DNA of 64,000 bases from Lutjanus erythropterus (lineage: Eukaryota; Chordata; Actinopteri; Lutjaniformes; Lutjanidae): contig CM034593.1 in assembly GCA_020091685.1 (NCBI GenBank), positions 46,473,388 to 46,537,387 of the forward strand, written 5' to 3'. Positions 54,071-64,000 of this stretch are shown here, piece after piece (the stretch's first letter is position 1; each line of letters starts with the position of its first letter). A program made the translations under genes and the position numbers. The notes under the pieces are model-generated. The model was not told the origin of the DNA, did no database searches, and saw only the letters and a program-made list of their open reading frames with translations.

Positions 54071-57000
54071 TATTATTATTTTATTCAGATTGAGATCTGT
54101 GGAAAAACAAAAACATTTTCTGAATAAAATTTTAACTGTTGTAGTACAAATTTTTGGGTCCTTTTTGTCATTGTTTCATATTTGTATTCACTTTCAATAG
54201 CTAGTTAATGTCAGTGCTTAGACAGTTATTGTTGTGTATAGTAAGATTAATTTGACAATGGCAGTGGCAAGCTGTGGAACTGGATGTATTGTGTCATGCC
54301 AAGTGTGATGGACAGTTATTATCACCACTGTAACACATAAGAGTTGGATCCACTTGCCACCCAGTCCACTCAGGAACATCCATACCCAGCAAGGAACAGA
54401 CGTCCTCTGGCCAAAATGGTCTAGAAATTGGTTAAATCCAGTTTGCAGCTAGTTGAAAACTGGTTGATATTTGGTATGAATGTCTAAAACTCCTTTTCAT
54501 CATTTTATAATTTCTTTTTGAAGGTATTTCTCTAAAGCCATATTTTATTAGTAATGTAGTCGACATAATGACATATGTGGATAAGTGGGTTTAATGCAGG
54601 ACTTTCATCCAGGGGTGTTTCTAGCTTTTAAGGGGCTCTATGCAAAGGTTTTTGGGGACCCATATTTTGTTTTTGTTTTTTTTGTTTTTTTTTTATGCTA
54701 TAGTGGGGGGATTCCCAACCCTCTAAAGTGGTCCATGGGCATGCATTTAACATTTAGTACATTGCATCTGGTGCACTTTAAGCAAAAAGGAGGCTATAGT
54801 TTTGAAAAACATTTTTTCCGTTTTCCCTTTTCCCTCAAATTCAAAGCAAAAATCTCAAGTTGACGCCAGCAATTTAAACCTATAGATAATTATAATAAAT
54901 GTTAATCACTGGAGCTCCCCAACAAAACAAACTGGGAAAATTAGTGCAGGGTTACAGAATCTGCATCATAACATCTGCCAAAATGAGACAGAGGCTCCAT
55001 TTTTCTTCAAATTATTATTTTAAATGTTAGGAAAGAATTGTAGTAAATAATACAAAACTAATTATAAATATATAAATATCCCAGCTAGCTGCTAGCATTC
55101 TTGCAAAGTGTGCTAATGTAAGTGATGAGTGACATAGTGACGTGATATGTTACTAAGCAAAGTTTCCCAGCCCGGCCTTTTATTGTCTGGCTTTCAACTG
55201 AGAAATCTGGATGTAGTTTCCAAATGTTTTAGAAAAATTGCTCACTGGGTAACGAGTTATATAAATGTCTTATCAACATGCACCATCTACTGGCAGGCAG
55301 AGGAAATGCATTTAATTAGTTCTCTTTGACCAGAAGCACAGATAACATCTATCCCCACTGGGGATAAAAAATAAATGACCACAGGGGATCAATGCTCACC
55401 CAGATTTTATTGCTGTATTTTAACTTCTGCGTGATCTATAAGACTTTGACTTAGATTTGTGTTCACTAATCATTGGCTTTACTTGAGTGATTTTCCTTTG
55501 TATTTTCTTTGAGCATTTTTGGAGGGAGCCTGAGAAGCAGAATTTCATTGCCGAAAACTGCTTCACTGTAATTTCTGTGCATATGTAAAATAAGAGAAAA
55601 AGAGCTCAAACTCAGGTTAGTTCTGTCTCTCTTCAATATGACTGATGGGGCCCAGAACATACTGTATTATATATGCGTCCAGTCCTTTAGTAAAAAAAAA
55701 AAAAGGAAAGCCTCCTAGAAAGTCTTAAAATACTGGTTATTGGTTATCAGAATGACATTTTTGTGAGATGACAGAGCTGAGAAGCAGTAAGTGAGACATG
55801 TAGACCTCTGACCTCCCTTTCAGCTCCAAAGTTTTCTCTAAAGTTGCTGCCATGTTATCTCAGCAGCTTTGAACACGATGATGATGTGAGGGAGGGAGGC
55901 AGAGGTGCTGCTGACTTCATCACATCACTGCTACACTGACATATAGAATATTTGGTCCGTCTCAGTGAATCACACAATGGTATGAATGTTCAATGAACTG
56001 ATTTGGTTAGTCGTATAGAAAATGCATAGTGGAAATTACAAGACGAGACTATGTAACTTTTGTAAAAAGAAATAACATGCCTGACAATGACAGACTGACA
56101 GAGTTAGCTGGTGAGCATTTAGCAACTAAAGACAGATATTTCCCGAAAGAGTTGGTGGAGACCAAACCAGAGCAAAAAACCTTCATTTTTATTGGATAAC
56201 GCAAGTGTTGCCATGTGGCTGCTGGGTGAGTAACCAGGCAACTGTTTGCTAACACGTTTACCATAACAACTGTACAAGATGACGATATGCTATCAAAAAC
56301 TGAACCTATTTACAAGCAGTAAAGTCACTGACAACATTATTCTCACAGTCTTTGAGCCTACCAAACATCTGACTTAGCCTTCAAAATTGTATTGTCCACA
56401 ATTTGGTGGCTAGTTTTGCCTTTCTGTCATCAGTTTTAGCCAGCAGCTACCTTACATCGCCGTCAGATCGAACAGTGACAGCCAGCAGGATGTGTGGTCA
56501 AAGGTTTTCACAACAAAATCCTGCCGGCTGTTCATTTTCATTTCTGATTACTCCAGGAAAAAAACAAATATTGTATTGCATGTATTCTCTTATTGTTCTC
56601 ACCTGCTGCCTGCACAGGGTTAAGGCCACAAATGCACCAAAAGCAATAACTGAAGTTCCTGTGGTGCACTGCAGGCTTCAGCTTTAAAATTTCAACACCA
56701 CAGAACCAGCAGTATTTTAGGAAAAGGTCGCCATTTATTTCTTTAGTAATATTATTTATAATAGTTTACTTTTTTGATATTGATTTTGATTGATGAAATA
56801 TTGTCTTGAAGGGAAAACCCTCATCTTTTTTCAGTTCAATCTGTATGAGTTAATATGCACTTATTCATTCAGACAAACATTTACATCAGTTTCAGTTTGA
56901 CAGTTTGGATCAGTGGGTACGTTGGTTTAAAATAATGCAGTGACATTTCAGGGAGGAGACAGTCTGTCACTATTCCAGTCTGCAGTGCATCAACCACAGA

Positions 57001-57235
57001 ACTGTACAGAAACATCAGGATTTATGTTTTAAAAAAGTGTCATGAAGAAATAAAGTATTCAAAAGTACACAAATAAAAGTAAAAATTCATGCACCACGGA
57101 ACTGTACAGCAGCATTATGATTCATGATCATACAAAGTTTTTATATCATGTCAACACATCTGTCAATATTCACAGGCTTTCTCCTTCTCCCTCCTAGCTG
57201 CGGGTTAGCTTTTTTATCTTCACGTCCATGCATAC
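54071..57235. other. Non-coding DNA, no recognised feature
   Basis: Three kilobases without recognised repeat pairs, microsatellites of note or credible coding frames. An A12 run lies near 55690 and T-rich stretches near 54660-54695. Some of it is probably old repeat that I cannot identify. Confidence 0.45.
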
Positions 57236-57239
57236 CGGC

Positions 57240-57742
57240 CGGTTTTCAGCATGACCAGTCAGCATCACATATCCGATTCTGTGTTTGCCATCCAGAGTTG
57301 TTTAACTTCTGCGTCTCTTTTTCTCATGGCAAAGTTTTACTGCAGCAAACTGTTGCACCGCGTCTGTCTCCAGTTTGTTTACATCTGCTTCCACAGGAGA
57401 TCATGTGAAATCGTGTCCCAGAAAATCCTGCAAGATTCCATGATCTTGCGAGATCACGTTCACCCGATTCATGATTTTAATATAAAACTATAATAAGGCC
57501 TGGTTGTAACCTGAAGTACTTTGGAGAAAATCCAAATAGTATTTAATGAATATTTAATGGTCAGTGTTTTCTCATGAATGTCCAATTTAATTTCTACAAG
57601 AAAAGTTTGTGAATGTTGTCAATTATAGTTCTTAGAAAGACTGAAAATCGGAATCGGCCAAAATTGGAATCTGTAGATCAGACCCTTCAAAAAATCGGAA
57701 ATCAGAATAGGCCAAGAAAATTGAAATCTTCATCATCTCTAT
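57240..57742 (+). repeat. Dispersed repeat, copy 2 (pair of 1145-1535)
   Basis: Shares with 1145-1535 'gtttgtttacatctgcttcc', 'ataataaggcctgg', 'tggtcagtgtttt' and 'tgtccaatttaatt', in the same order and spacing. It extends further right through two 'aatcgg' blocks to a likely terminus 'catctcta'. The frames at 57124-57493 fall in it and are not conserved in the other copy. Confidence 0.6.
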
Positions 57743-58120
57743 TTTTTATTCCATTTAACTCTCCCTAAACCCGTACTGTGGCTAAAGAAAAATAGCTCTG
57801 GTCATCATCTGACGCACCAAAATCAAAACAAGTTCAGAGCAGGAGCGTCAAAGCAGTTTGACGCATGTCAGGATGATTTTAGTGTGCTCTAACATTAAAA
57901 ACATTGAGTGTACATCAAAACACAAGTGTCAGACGCCTTTAGAACGCTTTGGCCTTTAGTGTTAACAGCGCTGATTCTATGTAACTTTTTGAATGAGCAC
58001 TGCTCTAGTTACATGTAAAAATTACCTCTTAAATTTTACAATCAAATTTGAAAGTTTTCTAACAAAATTGTAGCAAGCAAACTTCGTGTTCCTCTTGTCG
58101 AAATAAAGATGTTATACCAG
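57743..58120. other. Non-coding DNA, no recognised feature
   Basis: Unassigned AT-rich sequence preceding the candidate exon. Confidence 0.4.
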
Positions 58121-58303
58121 CCCATCCATTCTGAAATAGGAGCAGGATCTACTGGCTGCCAGTCCCACCCCTCAACATCACGAAGCCAGAATCCAGAGGA
58201 GGATGAAGACATAGGGAGACAATTTGCCTACAGCTGGAGCTCATCAGCCATCACACCTGATGTCAATCCCAGCTCATCAGGAGAGGCAGCCTCAATCACA
58301 GAG
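58121..58303 (+). CDS. Candidate exon, 61 codons, unknown protein (weak)
   Basis: An open frame bounded by a possible acceptor ('gttataccag|ccc', pyrimidines further upstream) and a good donor ('acagag|gtaggt'). It is 183 bases, both phases zero. The translation starts PIHSEIGAGSTG, has an acidic NPEEDEDIG segment and a Ser-rich end. It is hydrophilic and complex, unlike the random frames nearby. No stop occurs before the donor, and the open frame runs on only a few codons into the putative intron. I recognise no family. It could be a disordered exon of a neighbouring gene, a linker exon from a transposase, or chance. Confidence 0.25.
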
Positions 58304-60825
58304 GTAGGTCAGTGAGCACATCTGCATGCATGCTAATAAGTTCATCTCACCATAATTAAAGCAACGCTCCAAACTGCAATTGTCTTCTGAACGCCTTTAT
58401 CAGCTTGTTTCAATCACAGCAGGACGTAATCAGACTAATCAACTGCAATACAGTGGCTACTGCTGCATGTGGACATATAGCAAATGTTAGAAATAATTAC
58501 ATATCTGTAGCTCAGGTATAAATGCACGCCATGTTCATTAATCAGTGCAGCAGCTAAACTTTTACATTCATCCTGTTCCTATTCAGTCCCACTTATTTCA
58601 ACTTGTCACTACCACTGTTTTCATTCAGTCACAAGGTCTGTCTATTACAAGGTTGTTTCTCACTTAATTACTCAAAATACCTAAAACAAAAATAAGCATT
58701 TTGGGTATTGAACAGGTTGTTTTTGTTTTGTTTTTTTGTTTGTTTGTTTGTTTGTTTTTAATCACAGAATTTCTCATATTTTCTCCAAATCTCAATTATG
58801 GCTGTAAAAGCAACACAAGTAGTTTTGTAGTGGAAAAGCACAGCCTAAACAAAAGAATTCAATATTTTTCTAAACACTGCAAAGTGCTTAAAAATGTTTG
58901 TATGATTCAAATATTTCTATTTATTGGAAAAAAAGAATGTTTTGAATTACATTTTGTTTGACTTCTCTTACCCAAGTTTGCCAGATGCAGCAACCAATAT
59001 CCAGAGACTGTCCTCTTGTGCGACACTACTGTTGCCTACTTTGATGCTATTCCATAGCTTGTTCTAATACACAACTATATATCAAATTCTTCACTAAAGA
59101 GGCATGTTTTGCAGTGACGTGTTAGACAGGAGTTCATGGTACAAATCTATAGAAACATTTGATTTATTGTGCCATTATCAACTGAACTAGCTTGCTAAGG
59201 TGGCTAGCCCAGCTAGCCTTGGAGCCCTGAAGTGGCCACATTAAGGCTGATTTTATAATTTAGTCTTTAACTGTCAGTGTACAGTTGGTGCACTCAGTAG
59301 CTCGTTGCATCTATGTGTATGAGGCACACAGAGCTGCTGGGAGCTGGGCAGCTTTGGGGGAGAGAGCCGGGGACAGACTGGAGCTTCTGGAGGAAGAAAC
59401 ATGACAGTCTCACTGATTTTGCTGTGATGCGGACTCCTTTACTAGCAGGAGGAAAGCTCAGAGTTTGTTTCAAACTTTTGGGATTTAAAATTGGATTTAT
59501 CTTCACTCTTGCATCTCAACCTCTCTGCAGTGGCGACCCACGGTGGTGCTGACCTCATTTAACCTTTTATGGTGTGCAAATTAGTCTCTTGTTCATTGCT
59601 GACTCGAAGAGAAATGTTTAGTTATTTCATGAATGTAAAGAGAGGAGGGGAGAAAGAAAAGAGCCAGGAGAGACAAATCTGAAAGAACTGGCTCTTTGGT
59701 GAGTGCTCCCAGAGGCTGACGTGACATAACATGACATGACATGATGCTTGGTAGCTGTTAGCATGCTGCTCAATAGCTTACAGCTGCCTGTTTGGGGTGA
59801 ATAAACGCACTCGTGCAAATAACTACAAAGCTTCCGGTGATCAAGCTCTGGTGAATATTCAGTTCACTTCTGGTGAGAACACAACATGAGAATATGTGGG
59901 TGTGCAAAACATGCCTTGCATAAATCATAAAGCAGGTGCATTGCACTTCATGCTCTGGGAAAAACAAAATTGGCCTGTTGAGCTCTGCATACATTTATAT
60001 CATGCAAAGAAATAAATCGAAACATGGGGATGAATTGTATCTTGTGGGCAAACAGTTGCATTCACTTCATAGTTTTCAGCCCCCTGTCCTGGTGTGAGCA
60101 AGCACTCCTCTATTCTAACATGCTAATGTGAAACTTAATGCTCGGGAAGAAAACAACTCAACCAACCATGTGGCTGAATTTGAGCCTTTTTCTTTGTTCT
60201 TTCAGTACAGAAAAATACAGTGAGGTGGCGCTCACTTTATGCTACTGAGGCTGAACTGAAGTGCAGGAAGAGGTGAGCCGATGCAAACCTCCTGCCTCCA
60301 GTTGCTCTTGTGAAAATCTTTGGTTTTAATTTGCTTCCTAAATTGTGACTAGAACTTAAAGAAAAATGCAGACAGTTAGATCTCAAGTATTCAGAGAACG
60401 AGTGTGGACGAGTTACACCGAAGTACAAAGACAACACTGAGGATGACTGAAAGTGGAGTTTTTTAAAAAGCACAAGACTGGAGGAAGAAAAGAACGGAGG
60501 ACAGAAAGGAAGGAAGTGAACTGAGGTGCTGCTGAGTTGACTGAATATAAGTGATATTGATATGATGAACAGCCACCTCTGTCCTCTACTGTAATCAGTC
60601 ATTCAGCCCTGACAGACTGGAATCAGCCATTTACTTCAGGATGGGGATAAAGGAGCAGTGAATAGAGATAGATGGAGGGATCGGGGAAAGAAAGACAGTC
60701 AGCGATAAAAGTGCAGGAGAGAAGGAGGAGGGCAAACAACGGCGGGGGTGTGATACATATGAGTCAGGTACATAAAGAGAAAGAGGGATTGTTGGAGAGG
60801 TGAGGGAGTGAAAGAGATAAATATA
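58304..60825. other. Non-coding DNA, short (TTTG)n
   Basis: A TTTG repeat lies at about 58732-58757, 'gacataacatgacatgacat' near 59722, and a purine-rich stretch at 60465-60530. Frames such as 60237-60602 (minus) are Ser/Leu/Phe-rich reflections of purine-rich DNA. Confidence 0.45.
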
Positions 60826-60829
60826 GCCT

Positions 60830-60960
60830 GTCTGGACCCACCCAGTCTGTGCTTCATTTTGCCCAGCTAATGACGAGCTGATGATTAAACTCTGATGAGC
60901 AGCCACCTAATTAACATGCTGAAGTACGGAGGTCACTCACTCTTATACAGCAAGTTCATC
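60830..60960. promoter_or_regulatory. Weak candidate conserved block
   Basis: Repeat-free sequence with 'ccagctaatgacgagctgat' and 'cacctaattaacatgctg', homeodomain-like cores in complex sequence. Conservation untested. Confidence 0.2.
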
Positions 60961-61435
60961 TTCAGCAAACTTCTCACACTTTTGGACACGCTGGCTTATA
61001 CATGGGCTGTGTCTACATAAACCGAGATTAGCAAAACGGTCGTACTGTACATGTGCACTTGATTACAAAGCCTGCATAGCGAGGAAGTCCTGGTGGATGA
61101 GTGTGTCAAACATGGATTTATCACTCAGAAGACTGGTATTTGCATCTTGTGCAAATTAAAGAGTCAGTGTTGACTTTTTATTTTTAGACTTACTTTAATT
61201 TTTCATTCACAACTTAGCCAACCAACCAACTTAATATGGTTTAGTCAATGAAACGACTTGGTTGCAGTTAGGAAAAGAGGGTTTTCTGTGCTTTCTTTCT
61301 TGCAGAGGTAGACTTTTATAGACTTTTATGCAAACTACAGTAATTAATAAGTCAAACTACAACTTACTACGACGCATTTCCATCCATCTGCACACATGGA
61401 GAAGAGGCAGAGAGGGTGGAGAACTTCAATCATAT
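60961..61435. other. Non-coding DNA, no recognised feature
   Basis: AT-rich, no repeat pairing or coding frame. Confidence 0.45.
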
Positions 61436-61439
61436 ATTT

Positions 61440-61640
61440 TGCTTACACTGGTACATATTTAGCTTATTTTTGTATATTTCATGCTTGTCTTTGCACCTTT
61501 TTTCTCTTGATCTTTATTTGATTTTGTCTGTTTCTATGTATTGAATTTTTTATGCCACACACTGCTGAAGTTTTGCAGAACGTATTTCCTTAGTATTCTG
61601 AGCACAACGACAGTAAAGATCTATTCCATTGTATTGTAGT
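61440..61640 (+). mobile_element. LINE (L2-like) 3' untranslated end
   Basis: T-rich sequence ends in 'gagcacaacgacagtaaaga' followed by 'tctattccattgtattgta'. This is the characteristic 3' terminus of many fish LINEs ('...cacaatgacaataaagattctattctattct', from memory). No coding part remains. Confidence 0.5.
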
Positions 61641-61699
61641 CTGTTCTGTGTGCAGCGCCCCCCACCTAAAGGCTATGCCTTTGTTGGGCAGCAGATCAG

Positions 61700-62175
61700 C
61701 AGTGTTGCATAACAGGAGTAGTTACACATTTTGTGAAATATGCTCATTGTTGCCAAGAGTTAGATGAGAAAATTGATATCACTCTTATGTTTGTCTCTTA
61801 AAGATGGAGCTCAAGCCTGGAGGTGATTAGCTTAGCTTAGCATACAGACTGAAAGGGAGTTTTTCCGGCTTTGTCTGAAGTTAAAAAAAATCCAGCAACT
61901 CTAAAACTCACAAAGGAATTCCTTGGTTTGAATTTGTTGTTTTACCAGAGATTTGTAGTGTAACTTTTTCTTGATGAACAGTAAGTTATGATTGATCCAC
62001 TGGAGATTTCTCACAAATATTCTAATCTCCATAAGATTCACTTCGTGACTCCTTCAGGCTGCCGTAGAGGGTCACTGTGGTATGCTGAAGCAGCAAAGCA
62101 GCAGTTTAGAGAGTTCAGAACATATATGCCTCTAAGTATGAGTGCAGCTGTTGTTTCATGCCAAGAAGGTTGAGT
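61700..62175 (+). repeat. Teleost dispersed repeat
   Basis: 'ttttgtgaaatatgctcatt', 'gagttagatgagaaaattga' and 'ttagcttagcttagcataca' occur in the order seen in a common fish interspersed repeat (from memory). No second copy lies in this window and the right boundary is uncertain. Confidence 0.4.
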
Positions 62176-62488
62176 AAAACAATTGTTTGTTGAGTTAAAA
62201 TTACCGCAATCATGATGCTAGTTTTTGTTAGCACATCTATGGCATTTCCCATTATGTGAAGGCATCAAGCTAATGGCCTAAGTGTTAGCTGTTTTCCTAT
62301 ATTTGGAGTTGTTTAGACATTATGTCAGATTGTATAGTTGATTGAAGATGCTTTTGTAATTTTAATTGTGTGATATTAATGTTTTTTTCTTGTATGTATT
62401 TTAATTTTACAGCACCTTCATTTGAGTGGTGAGAAATAAACACCATGATCCTGAGAAGCCTTTGTCTCTCATTTAGAGAACTGTTTAT

Positions 62489-63760
62489 GAGGGACGGGTA
62501 CTGAAACCTGGTATTAAACAGGCCCCGGAGCTGAACTATTAAAGACCAGAATATTGATAAGCTCCAATGTTATCGGTCCTTTCATCAATACTTTTTAAGG
62601 TTTTGGTGTAATTAATGATAACGCTTTGCAGCGACAGTGCACACACACACACACACACACGGAGCGAAGTCAGCAAACAGCAGCGCATAGACACTAGTGA
62701 GGCGACTCGAAGATAAGTCTAGTTGACAACACGCTTATTACCGCAAATATGAGCAATAAAATTATGTGGGTAAAAAGCCAATACTTAATACACTTGTTCA
62801 GCAAACACACACACTTAAACACAGATAAGGTTATATTTCAATCTGCTCTGCGTGCAGCCTCTCATACATCTGCTATGTTTTAAGCTCAGCGCACTAACTC
62901 AACAACATCTCCTTTTCTGAAAATAATTTAATCTATTCAAAACGTAGGTTTGTTACTATAGAGATATTATTCAGTTTATATATAGTGGCCTTGCTGTAAA
63001 CATTACTGCTGCACCTCTATAACATTTATTTCAAATATTCAGTCCTACGTATGTTCTGAATTTATTCTTTAACTCTTTCCCCACCAATGTTGAGATATCT
63101 CGTCAGCTGATGTTTTCACTGTGAGGCAGTAGGAAGCCCTGTGACACATCATCTGACAAAAAAAAATTGCCACCTGAAGAAAAAAGGAACCACTGGAAAT
63201 AAGCAGCAGAAGAAGAAGAAAACATCAGTCCTCAGCTGCAGATCCGCGGGTCAGAGAGCATCACGGCCCGTGGGCCCCTGAGAGTCATGCTCTTGGACAG
63301 CGTTTGGGATGGGGGGGCGTACACACCTAATGTTAGCCACACTGGTGACAGTGATGTCTCACACATAAAAAAAAAACCAAAAACCAAAAACCAAAAACGT
63401 GAAGTCGATTCTGCTTAAAAATATCTATTTCACAAAATCAGTTTCCTCCATTTTTTTGTTTGAATTGATTTTTTAATGCAACCAATCAAAATTCAAGTGT
63501 TTTTTTGAGTCTGAAACTTTTGATATATTCCATGTTAACATATTCAAAGAACTGAATATTCTAGAATTTTGTCAAAAATGCTTGCACTGGCTGGAAACTT
63601 TATTAAAGAACACTAGTAGGGAAAGAGTTAAGATATTTCAACAAGTAATTATTTAGTAATGAAAAAAAAAAACAATAACAGTACCATCAAAGTACTGGAT
63701 CGATAAGCAGTATTGGTCAGAGTAGTAGTATCAATAAAATCCTAATCATACCCATCCCTA
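62489..63760 (+). mobile_element. hAT-like non-autonomous element, 1272 bp
   Basis: The left end is 'gagggacgggtac' and the right end, reverse-complemented, 'tagggatgggtat', a near-matching terminal inverted repeat. The flanks are 'ctgtttat' (62481-62488) and 'ctgtttac' (63761-63768), a 7/8 target duplication. Subterminal 'gtactgaaacctggtatt' and 'gataagctccaatgttatcg' are typical of a fish repeat of this kind. The interior holds a (CA)n at 62639-62660 and a short (CCAAAAA)n at about 63373-63398. No transposase frame. Confidence 0.72.
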
Positions 63761-64000
63761 CTGTTTACCTATCTGCCAAACTAAGTACCAATGTTCAAGG
63801 ATGGCAGAATACGTTTATTGCACTGACAGAGGTAATACTGCCGAGCCATTAAAGAAGAGGAAAATATTCAGATTCATATTCAAATGATTAACACCAGTGA
63901 ATGAAAAAAAAAGTCTGAAAAACTAGCCTCTTAAAACAGCTTGATTATAATAACATGAGTTTTATTTTACACGGTGACTGACATGTTTTTGTTCTTGTTT
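63761..64000. other. Non-coding DNA, no recognised feature
   Basis: The final ~240 bases carry no recognised repeat or coding frame. Confidence 0.45.

Noticed and set aside
60237-60602. 121-codon minus-strand frame
   Set aside because: Ser/Leu/Phe-rich reflection of purine-rich DNA with no domain or splice support.

Overview
This window is nuclear DNA from a ray-finned (teleost) fish. It is AT-rich and shows no bacterial gene organisation. It carries many (CA)n/(GT)n, (AT)n and (TTA)n microsatellites, and it is littered with teleost-type DNA transposons: non-autonomous hAT elements with 8-bp target duplications, and long-armed fold-back MITEs with TTAAAGGG-type ends. Decayed L2/CR1-like and L1-like LINE pieces are also present. 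I find no convincing intact protein-coding gene on either strand. Nearly all open frames are short, lack recognisable domains, and fall inside repeats or low-complexity tracts. The window is best read as a gene desert or a very large intron.

Layout. 1-8 kb: mostly single-copy-looking DNA with decayed repeats and one candidate conserved element holding a perfect 12-bp inverted repeat (about 3.96-4.23 kb). 8-17 kb: a transposon-dense block with hAT elements at 9154-9636 and 11251-12156, and a fold-back MITE at 15313-16666 that encloses a threefold ~150-bp tandem repeat. 17.5-20 kb: an L2-like LINE 3' end with its tail, a local ~259-bp-period duplication and MITE/LINE scraps. 20.3-25.5 kb: a ~2.6-kb head-to-tail duplication whose copies differ mainly by small length differences, possibly an assembly artefact. 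26-39 kb: more hAT elements, two of them containing the same fold-back MITE, plus a weak two-exon candidate at 35.8-36.1 kb. 39.4-41.1 kb: the best stretch of repeat-poor, enhancer-like DNA. 41.4-54 kb: hAT copies, L1-like and L2-like reverse-transcriptase remnants, two more copies of the TTAAAGGG MITE, a second strong candidate conserved element (48.4-48.8 kb) and a compound (AT)n tract. 54-64 kb: mostly featureless DNA with one weak candidate exon at 58.1-58.3 kb, a LINE 3' tail and a 1.27-kb hAT-like element.

No genes here can be shown to work together. The plausible functional content is cis-regulatory (candidate conserved blocks near 4, 32, 40 and 48.5 kb), and testing it needs cross-species alignment. 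I did not find a new multi-gene system. The most useful observation is the probable false or very recent tandem duplication at 20.3-25.5 kb. Repeat family names are from memory of teleost repeats and were not checked against a library.
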